DNA of 12,369 bases from NCBI GenBank assembly GCA_016802295.1, contig JAESIW010000207.1, positions 1,911,916 to 1,924,284 of the forward strand. The letters run 5' to 3'. Of the stretch, positions 6,629 through 12,369 are shown piece after piece. This DNA comes from Brachionus rotundiformis (taxonomy: Eukaryota > Rotifera > Eurotatoria > Ploima > Brachionidae). How positions within the stretch are numbered: the first letter of the stretch is position 1; each line of letters opens with the position of its first letter. Made by a program: the position numbers and the translations under genes. Under the pieces are notes generated by a model. The model saw only the letters and a program-made list of their open reading frames with translations. It searched no databases and had not been told where the DNA came from.

Positions 6629-8071
6629 CTAAATCTCGGTCGAATTGGTAATATGCTGTACAATAGGTAGCATACCATGTAATTTAATACACTTGGATTT
6701 GAAATAATTGTCCGTATCAGGATCAACAACCAGCAAACTTATCTGCTTAACATTCACAAACGCCTGATAAATTCTGTCGAGCAATTGCTGCTGATTTTCG
6801 TTTTCGACATTGATGCCATCAAACTCAACTATCCTGTCGCCCTTTTGAACACTGGACGCGTAGGCAGGTGAATCTTTGTCAACGCGGTTGATTATGTGCG
6901 CATAGCTGGTCGACTGTGAGCCGTTTAGTGGCCTGATCAACATGCTCTCGATGCTGAAGCCGAACGACTTGGAGAATGGAAATAGTCGAATGCGACACAA
7001 ACGCGGCACATATCTGTGATGATTTTTCAAGTAGTCAGCATAGGCAAATGTGTTCGGGTTGTCCGAGTTGAGTGTGACCAGCAACTCGTTCTCCTTGAGC
7101 CAGTTGTAGCAAAACTCGCTCACCACCAGCAATTTAACATAGCCGTTTACTTCGTACGAAGTTTTTATGTAATGCAAGGCCTCGTCCCACGACATGTGAA
7201 GAGTGCTGCGGCCATTTATCTCCACTATCAAATCGCCGGCTTGCACGCCCGCTATGTACGCCGGCGATTTGTAATTGACTATGTTCACGCGCACATAATT
7301 TGGTATTATGTTACTGGTGCTCTTAACCTGTACACCGAATCCAATGTTCGACTCTTGTTTGTATATGGTACACAATCTAGGCACTGGTCTTAGTATGTTT
7401 AGCGAGTCGGCTGTAGGCGGCACGCTCTCATACACATGCTTTTTGTTATTGAAATTTTTTGAATAGTGATCGGTTAAATCGGGCAACGACCTTGCACTTT
7501 CAACACTAGTATACGTTTGATTAAAATGCTCATTTGAAATCACGTGCTCTTCGCGCAATTCAGGTATTATGCTCTGATTGGCGTAATTTATGGCCATGCC
7601 CGGATAGACCAGCAATTTAAGCCTTGACCTGAGCTTGGCATCGTTGATCAATTGAACAACTTGTTCAAATGTTCTAGTCGATACGTCCATGCCGTCCACT
7701 TCGACTAAACGATCGCCAGGCTTAAGGCCCGAAAAACACGCTGGCGAATACATGTCAACAGTGTCGATAAAATAGTCGCCTATTCGTCTATTGGCGCTTA
7801 TTTTGGTCACTAGGTCAAAGCCGAACTCCGAATCGGTCGGATTGGCCGATGTCGGATCCAAAATTAGAGTACACAAACGCAATACTTTGCCATCGGCGGT
7901 TATGTCCACTGCCGACCGGCTCAAATTCGAGTAATTTGAACGCAGTGTCGAATTAATTGTCTGATAGAGTTTGTTATTAGTATGGTGATGTTGTTGTTGT
8001 TCTTGTTGCTTTAATGTGGACGATTGAACGCACTCAATGTCAAAGATTTGGCCATCCCTGTATATTTTATT
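6629..8071 (-). CDS. Three-PDZ scaffold protein, NHERF/PDZK1-like, last exon
   Basis: This exon encodes 480 residues with three PDZ domains of the NHERF/PDZK1 group, adaptors that hold transporters and receptors under the membrane by binding C-terminal tails. Counting from the exon start, PDZ1 is about 64-156 (carboxylate loop EFGFDL 82-87, GDRLVEVDG), PDZ2 231-317 (loop NIGFGV 242-247, GDLIVEING) and PDZ3 356-451 (loop SFGFSI 369-374, GDRIVEFDG). PDZ3 ends in LLVVDPDTDNYF, matching the LLVVD.ETDEFF signature of NHERF. No ezrin-binding tail follows; the protein ends 29 residues later. No in-frame Met precedes PDZ1: 7924 is TTG, and the first Met lies inside PDZ1. The frame runs on through a Gln/His-rich stretch to 8071, after a TTTTATAG splice acceptor, so at least one 5' exon exists beyond. 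Its coding DNA is clearly richer in G and C than its flanks. Confidence 0.88.
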   Translation of the reverse strand, partial: NKIYRDGQIFDIECVQSSTLKQQEQQQHHHTNNKLYQTINSTLRSNYSNLSRSAVDITADGKVLRLCTLILDPTSANPTDSEFGFDLVTKISANRRIGDYFIDTVDMYSPACFSGLKPGDRLVEVDGMDVSTRTFEQVVQLINDAKLRSRLKLLVYPGMAINYANQSIIPELREEHVISNEHFNQTYTSVESARSLPDLTDHYSKNFNNKKHVYESVPPTADSLNILRPVPRLCTIYKQESNIGFGVQVKSTSNIIPNYVRVNIVNYKSPAYIAGVQAGDLIVEINGRSTLHMSWDEALHYIKTSYEVNGYVKLLVVSEFCYNWLKENELLVTLNSDNPNTFAYADYLKNHHRYVPRLCRIRLFPFSKSFGFSIESMLIRPLNGSQSTSYAHIINRVDKDSPAYASSVQKGDRIVEFDGINVENENQQQLLDRIYQAFVNVKQISLLVVDPDTDNYFKSKCIKLHGMLPIVQHITNSTEI

Positions 8072-8095
8072 CTATAAAATAAAAAAAAAATTTAA
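8072..8095 (-). other. 3' splice site before the PDZ exon
   Basis: On the minus strand a T-rich tract of more than ten bases is followed by ATTTTATAG, whose AG lies at 8073-8072. The PDZ frame has a stop exactly here (TAG 8074-8072), so the exon must begin at or after 8071. A second AG at the CAG before GGATGG (about 8058) is a possible alternative. Confidence 0.65.
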
Positions 8096-8781
8096 TTTTT
8101 TACTTAGGGATCCATCTTCAAGGATATATTAGCCTCATGCTGTAAATTTTTTGATCCGATTTGATTTTTATTAATTTAAATTTAAGGTTGTCCATGCTGT
8201 ACAGCCATCCAAATTAAAAGAGAATTTGCTGATTAAAGTTAATATGTGTAACAGGAATAGTTTTTAAATTGATATCTTTTTAAGTAACTTTTTATAAATA
8301 AATAAATTTTTTGATTATATTAAAGATCTCGTTTCATGATTCACAAGTTTTTATTTAAATTTTTAATAATTATTCAATAAAAATATGTATTAAAAATACT
8401 TGTATTTAGAGACAAATTGTGAATTTAAAATAAAAATTAGATTTTTTTTAAGATTTGAGCTTCTAAATAAAAGTATAAACATTTTTTTAATGATACCATG
8501 TTTATCTAGTCGTATTGTGCGAATTTAAACTAGGAAAATATTCAAAATTTTAAGTGCACTCAAACTAGACTTATTTATTGAAGATATTAAGAGATGGTTT
8601 GTGCAAGCTTATGGATAAATTTCTTATAGAAACACTTAAAATGTCTTTTTAAATCAAATATGTGTCATATTTTTGTCTAACAGTAAGTAAAAATGCTTAA
8701 CTCTTAAATGCTTTGATTAATGGTGAAATTTTTAATGGTTTTTCGGAACCACTTTACATTATTTAATTTATTATTAATAGT
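8096..8781. other. AT-rich region, probable intron of the PDZ gene
   Basis: I see no reliable coding sequence here on either strand. If the acceptor at 8072 is right, this is intron or 5' region of the PDZ gene, and the missing first exon could be a short one here or lie further right. No donor joined to a convincing ATG exon was found. Confidence 0.5.
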
Positions 8782-8960
8782 TCCATTTTATAATAAATCA
8801 ATTATCTATTTGTTCATGGTTCTAATTACATAATGAAAAAATAGCAAAATAGTTTGCAAATGTTAATCATGTACTAAATGCACATTCATTATTTTTGTTG
8901 ATTGCTTACGATAAACAAAATCAATTAACAAATCACAATTCCCTATGGACTTTAAATGAT
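8782..8960 (+). repeat. Conserved 179-bp block upstream of cyclin pseudogene, copy 2
   Basis: This is the second copy of the block at 1921-2099: same strand, no gaps, about 95% identical by eye (about 98% over the central 146 bp). It lies 94 bp before the start of the cyclin pseudogene. Its preservation beside a dead gene suggests a function of its own, recent gene conversion, or slow decay by chance. Confidence 0.85.
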
Positions 8961-9053
8961 GATCTTTAAATAATCGCCTTTAAACATAAACTTAAATAAA
9001 TAAATAATTATATATATTGATATCCTAAAAATAAATGTCAACCTAAAATAATA

Positions 9054-9331
9054 ATGGATTCAATATTACCAGATTTAAAACAAATTCCAATTTTGCAAGC
9101 TCATTACCAAGCTAGATTAGATTACCTAGATTGGCATGTAAATATCAGGTCTAGAGAAAAATTGCTTGTATGGATAAGCCAAGAAATCGATCAAGAGCAC
9201 CAGAACATTTTTGTCCATACTTAAATGAATCGGACAGTGATAAAATCCATTTTACCAACTCTTTCGATGATTCATTTAACTTTTTACTTAAGCTACCAGC
9301 TATCAATTTTCAACATACTCATACTTTTTAG
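9054..9331 (+). pseudogene. Cyclin D pseudogene with large internal deletion
   Basis: The first 50 or so codons match the cyclin at 2239 closely (MDSILPDLKQIPILQ against MNSIIPNLRQMLILQ, and an identical REKLLVWISQ). After about codon 52 the sequence jumps. A remnant resembling TTGTCCATACTT of the functional gene (about 2434-2446) leads into a TAA at 9222-9224, and then, in another frame (9221-9331), come the last 36 residues: NESDSDK, NSFDDSF, LPAINF, HTF. About 650 bp of coding sequence, nearly the whole cyclin box, is gone. The remaining 56-codon frame cannot form a cyclin fold. The Thr-Pro of the functional C-terminus is Leu-Pro here. Upstream and downstream homology shows it arose by DNA duplication, not from an mRNA. 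Confidence 0.9.
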
Positions 9332-11086
9332 TTTGTGGTTTATTACATTTAAATTTAAATTCTGTCTTTTCTTTACAAAACACTATTGTATAAAAAGATA
9401 AATAAATATTTATCAAGATTTAAGATTTATTTAAAATTTAGTATACAAGATTTAAATTGTAAATATTCTTGTGATTAAAATTTAATTAAAGATATAAAAC
9501 CAATTAATTACAATGGGTGATTGGCTATTTACCTCAATTAAGAATTGTTTTTTGTTAAAGATCTTTTAACATAAATTTTTTTGAAGTTTATGTAATCAAC
9601 AATTTTATCTAATGAATAATAAGTAATCAATAGCAGAGTAAAATTTCTCATCAAATTTCATTTTTAAATTTGATCAGAGCATTTTTAAAATGCAAAATAG
9701 TTTCAATTTTTTTTAAGTTATGAATTTTGTAAAAAATGCATTGAAATTTAATTGCCCATTTAAAATTTGTTAAATTAAATTTCAATGCATTTTTTCACTT
9801 TTCTTAATCGATCAGTTTTTAAAGGAGAGAAAAATCTAGAAGCTTTTAGTATTTTTTGATTGTTATTTGAATATACAGCTTGATAGTCATTAGAAAAATT
9901 TAAAGGAAATATAAACTATAAAATAAACATGTTATACAAAATTTACCAAAGCTGAAATTCGAAAAAATTATGAGAAAATATATGAAATAAAATTAAAAAT
10001 CAGCAGCTCTCAGATTCCTCTCGACCCAAATTCAAAATTCCTCCGCATAAAATTATATCCAAAGATCAATTAAAACCAACATTTTGAAAATTATTAATTC
10101 AAAGCAATTCTCAAAAATTAACTAAGTCTAAATAACTTTTTTTTATGATTTTGCAATCATTAGGATTGGAAAGAATTACTTTATATCCTAAATAAACCTA
10201 AAATTGAACACTAAGCCTAATGCATATTTTTTGGTTAAATTAGACTTAAGCAATTTTTTTAGAATTTTAATTTGGTTAAAATTGCAATTCTTTTAAATTA
10301 TTATAATAACCAAATATCAACTATTACATAAACTTTATTATAAGGAAAAATATTTCAACTGTAACAAAAAATGCATTATTTTCCTTTTAAGCATCTTGAA
10401 GTTGATGATCAATTCAAAGAGTTTATCTTTAGATATTAGATTTAATATTTCATTCAATATGAATCGTCTTAATTTAACACGTTTTACATCTTATGTAAAT
10501 TAGAAAAGAAATTGGAAAATGAAATATTATGAAAATAGTTTATAAAATTTTCTCATTTAATTTTAATTTCTAATTTTTTTTAAAAGTTAATTAGTAAGTT
10601 TTTATTTCAAAAATTATCATATAAAGCGTGTTAAATTAAAACTACTCATATTAAATTATAGATTTGCACATAAAAAACTTAAAATCTTTTAGCTTATTTT
10701 CACCTTGGTCATTTGATGGAAAGATGAAATACCTAATGGATTAAAAAAAAAACAAATAACTAAAGCCTAAAAATTTAATGAAATGATTTTGTGTAAATAT
10801 ACAAATTTTCTACTTGAATATTTAAGAATATTATTTAAATTTTAACAATAAAAATTCGAATTATAATTTTTGATCATTTTAAAAATCACACTTTTAAAAT
10901 CCACTAGACCGAAACAAGATAAATATTCAAACCATCTTCTATCTAATAACCAAGCTGTAATTACATAGAATTATATTTGTCATTTGTTGAGGTCTTGTCG
11001 CCTACAAGTTTCTAGAATTGGATACAAAATTATTTATGATTTTTTATTTATGAGAAATGAGGAAAAGACAGAAAAATTCTCAATGA
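9332..11086. other. AT-rich non-coding region, right arm of the duplication
   Basis: I see no gene in these 1.75 kb. Blocks at 9332-9410, 9512-9546, 10262-10373 and 10862-10950 match the DNA after the functional cyclin in the same order and orientation. Between the second and third blocks this arm is about 470 bp longer than the first, and the extra DNA contains the inverted repeat at 9731-9795. After about 10950 the resemblance ends. Confidence 0.7.
9731..9795. repeat. Perfect 23-bp inverted repeat with 19-nt loop
   Basis: The arm at 9731-9753 (AAAAAATGCATTGAAATTTA plus ATT) is the exact reverse complement of 9773-9795. A smaller palindrome, GCATTTT-TAAAATGC, lies just left at about 9679-9694. 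The repeat falls in DNA that the other duplication arm lacks, so it may be part of a small inserted element, but no target-site duplication was identified. Confidence 0.8.
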
Positions 11087-11536
11087 TGGAAGTCTATTGG
11101 TGATGGAAGTGGAAAGATAAAAATGAAAATAAAGGGTGGTGCAGTTGTTGATCCGGACACTAATCTGCAGGACGAGGCTCATGTTTTACTAGAGCAAAGT
11201 ACAAAAGATCCTTATTCCGTCGTACTTGGATAAGTTGATATAAGTAGAGGAACTAATTCGTATTATAAGATGCAGGTGATTGAACATGATAAAAGATCCA
11301 CATTTTATCTGTTTCGAGCATGGGGAAGGGTTGGAACTTCAATTGTAGGAAACAAGCTAGAATATTTTCTAAACAAAAATGATGCAATAGATTATGGTGT
11401 TGAAATTCCACAAGGAAAAGGAGTTGATTCCGGAGCAAAAGGATCATTATTGCTGTATAATGAATTTATAGGTTATGATGTTAACCAAATAAAAATGAGA
11501 TATTTATTGAGAATAAAATTTATCTATAGATGTTAA
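11087..11536 (+). pseudogene. PARP1-like pseudogene: WGR domain fused to catalytic C-terminus
   Basis: The reading frame resembles PARP1, the nuclear enzyme that adds ADP-ribose chains at DNA breaks. GGAVVDPDTN and GTNSYYKMQVIEHD, then FRAWGRVGTS and NKLEYFLNKNDAID, are the WGR domain. At DAIDY the sequence jumps straight to GVEIPQGKGVDSG and SLLLYNEFIGYDVNQIKMRY, the last part of the ADP-ribosyltransferase domain. The helical regulatory domain and most of the catalytic domain are missing, including the NAD-binding His and Tyr. Only the catalytic Glu of LLYNE remains. A TAA at 11231-11233 breaks the WGR part where PARP1 has LGLVDI (one base from Leu). From the ATG at 11270 an 88-codon frame crosses the fusion point. 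No poly(A) tract follows, so retrocopy origin is not shown. Confidence 0.85.
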
Positions 11537-11709
11537 AAAATCCAATTGAAAAAAGTTAAATAAATGCAAAATTATTTATTTAAAAATATATTTAAATTTT
11601 TTTTCAAATAAATATAAAAGATGAAAGATATATTTAATTCATTTAAAAAACTTGATTGAATGAAGACGGTTTATATGATATTAAGGTTCAAACAATATTG
11701 GTTAGAAAA
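11537..11709. other. Short AT-rich spacer between PARP remnant and convergent gene
   Basis: I see no gene. It would hold the 3' untranslated region of the minus-strand gene ending at 11710. Confidence 0.5.
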
Positions 11710-12369
11710 TTAATGTAGATTTATTAAGACAATATTTTGTATAAGAACAAGGTAAAAAAGATAATAATTGATGATTTTTCTCGCTGAATTCGAATTTAAA
11801 CTGGTTGAATTCAATAAAGAAGAAGAATTTGTGAACAAATTGGTAGAACTAATAAATGTTGAATTTTTGACACCAGAATTAGTTGTAAATGATGTTTCTT
11901 TATTCAATGAAGTAATTTCAGTAGAAGTTTCAATCACAGTGACAGAAACTAGCGAAAAAAAATGATTAAAAAATAAAAAAATAAAATAAATCATTAAAAT
12001 TACTTGAAAAATCCGAATTAACTTCGAGAGAAAATCCTGATGCTGTAGCAGTGGACTGGAGATCGGATTCTTTGGCTTTTAAATTGCTAAAAATAGTATC
12101 AGCAAAGTTGTTTATACTCTGTGTGTCTTCCAGGGTAGTTCTTATTTCAACATTAACATAAAAAAAGTTTCCTTCGCTGAAATTTAAAAAAAAATATCGT
12201 AAGTATAATTATGTAAACATGAAAAATTATTACCTAGTTGAATAAAGAAATGAATCCTCACCCGTAACACTTTTTATTTGGGCCTCCAAAGCAGGATATT
12301 CTTTACCGTCAATCAAAAGTACTCTTGAATTTGAACGACTAAGTTTGAAAATTTTTTCAAGAACAACTT
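11710..12369 (-). CDS. Unrecognised gene, last three exons, Ser/Thr/Asn-rich C-terminus with hydrophobic tail
   Basis: I do not recognise the family. Three exons join in frame: 12369-12234, 12176-12004 and 11948-11710, giving 181 residues with the N-terminus beyond the window. The first two exons read like an ordinary folded domain (RVLLIDGKEYPALEAQIK, then FFYVNVEIRTTLEDTQSI and NNFADTIFSNLKAK). The third starts SVTVIETSTEITSL, runs through about 45 residues dominated by Ser, Thr and Asn with several N-x-S/T sites, and ends with ARK and a 20-residue hydrophobic stretch (IINYYLFYLVLIQNIVLINL). That pattern fits a cell-surface or secreted protein with a glycosylated stalk and a C-terminal membrane segment or GPI-anchor signal. 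It stops at a TAA at 11712-11710. Each exon alone is short, and only splicing at GT-AG sites keeps the frame. Confidence 0.7.
11949..12003 (-). other. Intron, 55 nt, GT-AG
   Basis: The donor is TCAA/GTAATTTT at 12003-12002 and the acceptor TTTTTTTTCGCTAG at 11950-11949. Splicing forms ATT (Ile) from A and TT and carries the frame into the Ser/Thr-rich exon. Without splicing, the upstream frame meets a TAA inside the intron. Confidence 0.7.
12177..12233 (-). other. Intron, 57 nt, GT-AG
   Basis: The donor is CTAG/GTAATA at 12233-12232 and the acceptor is TTTAAATTTCAG at 12178-12177. Removal joins ACT-AG to C-GAA, forming a Ser codon, and keeps a frame open through both neighbouring exons. Confidence 0.8.

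Noticed and set aside
7016..7393. Open frame of 125 codons on the plus strand
   Set aside because: It lies wholly opposite the PDZ exon, has no recognisable domain, and is the usual shadow of a GC-richer coding exon.
6629..7924. A 431-codon gene starting at 7924
   Set aside because: The codon at 7924 is TTG, not ATG, and the same frame is open further upstream to a splice acceptor, so this is not a real start in a eukaryotic gene.
8072..8103. A 32-nt intron with donor CCTAA/GTAAAA just upstream of the PDZ exon
   Set aside because: It is much shorter than the 55 and 57 nt introns seen in this window, and the exon before it would carry the frame into a TAA directly after ATGGATCCC.
11253..11447. 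Minus-strand open frame opposite the PARP remnant
   Set aside because: No motif; the plus strand carries the clear WGR and catalytic similarity.
11768..11965. Plus-strand frame of 65 codons rich in Glu and Val
   Set aside because: It is antisense to the Ser/Thr/Asn-rich third exon, and the Glu/Leu/Val bias follows from the complement of those codons. The minus strand alone has matching splice sites.
1..12369. CRISPR array, operon or prokaryotic mobile system
   Set aside because: There are no regularly spaced repeats, no ribosome binding sites and no bacterial gene families. Introns and metazoan protein families are present.
1..12369. tRNA or rRNA genes
   Set aside because: I looked for tRNA-like A and B boxes with a T arm (GGTTCGA type) and for conserved rRNA stretches and saw none. 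A covariance-model scan could settle this.

Overview
This is eukaryotic, almost certainly metazoan, nuclear DNA. The non-coding parts are very AT-rich. The genes include a D-type cyclin, an NHERF/PDZK1-like multi-PDZ protein and a broken PARP1-type fragment. Two short GT-AG introns (57 and 55 nt) are visible, and two fragments of APE-type LINE retrotransposons are present. An AT-rich, compact-intron invertebrate such as a monogonont rotifer would fit, but that is an inference from overall character, not something the sequence proves.

Layout. Positions 1-1731 (minus strand) hold a LINE cut by the left window edge: the last codons of ORF1, a 4-nt stop/start overlap, and 514 codons of ORF2 with an apparently intact endonuclease and the first part of the reverse transcriptase. 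Positions 1921-2099 are the first copy of a strongly conserved duplicated block, followed by a one-exon cyclin D gene (2239-3165, plus) with a poly(A) signal. Positions 3166-4474 are AT-rich DNA that carries short LINE-like 3'-end sequences and further blocks of the same duplication. Positions 4475-5800 are a second, 5'-truncated LINE (minus) with a reverse transcriptase broken by one stop and one frameshift, a 3' tail of AAAT-type repeats, and a probable 10-bp target-site duplication. Positions 5801-6628 are AT-rich with a small degenerate tandem repeat.

Positions 6629-8071 (minus) are the last exon of a three-PDZ protein. Its apparent start at 7924 is not an ATG; the reading frame continues to a splice acceptor at 8072. 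Positions 8782-8960 are the second copy of the conserved block. It is followed by a cyclin D pseudogene (9054-9331), which keeps only the N-terminal and C-terminal ends of the gene, and by further diverged blocks of the same segmental duplication to about 10950. A hairpin-forming 23-bp inverted repeat lies at 9731-9795. Positions 11087-11536 are a PARP1-like pseudogene in which the WGR domain is fused to the last residues of the catalytic domain. Positions 11710-12369 (minus) are the 3' end of a gene of at least three exons, which I reconstructed from splice sites; its product has a Ser/Thr/Asn-rich C-terminus and a hydrophobic tail.

The genes do not form a pathway. The main story is genome remodelling: a direct duplication of more than 2 kb around the cyclin D gene, with one copy intact and one decayed, flanking the PDZ gene, together with repeated LINE insertion. 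The most striking point is that the 179-bp block upstream of the cyclin gene is better conserved between the copies than the coding sequence.
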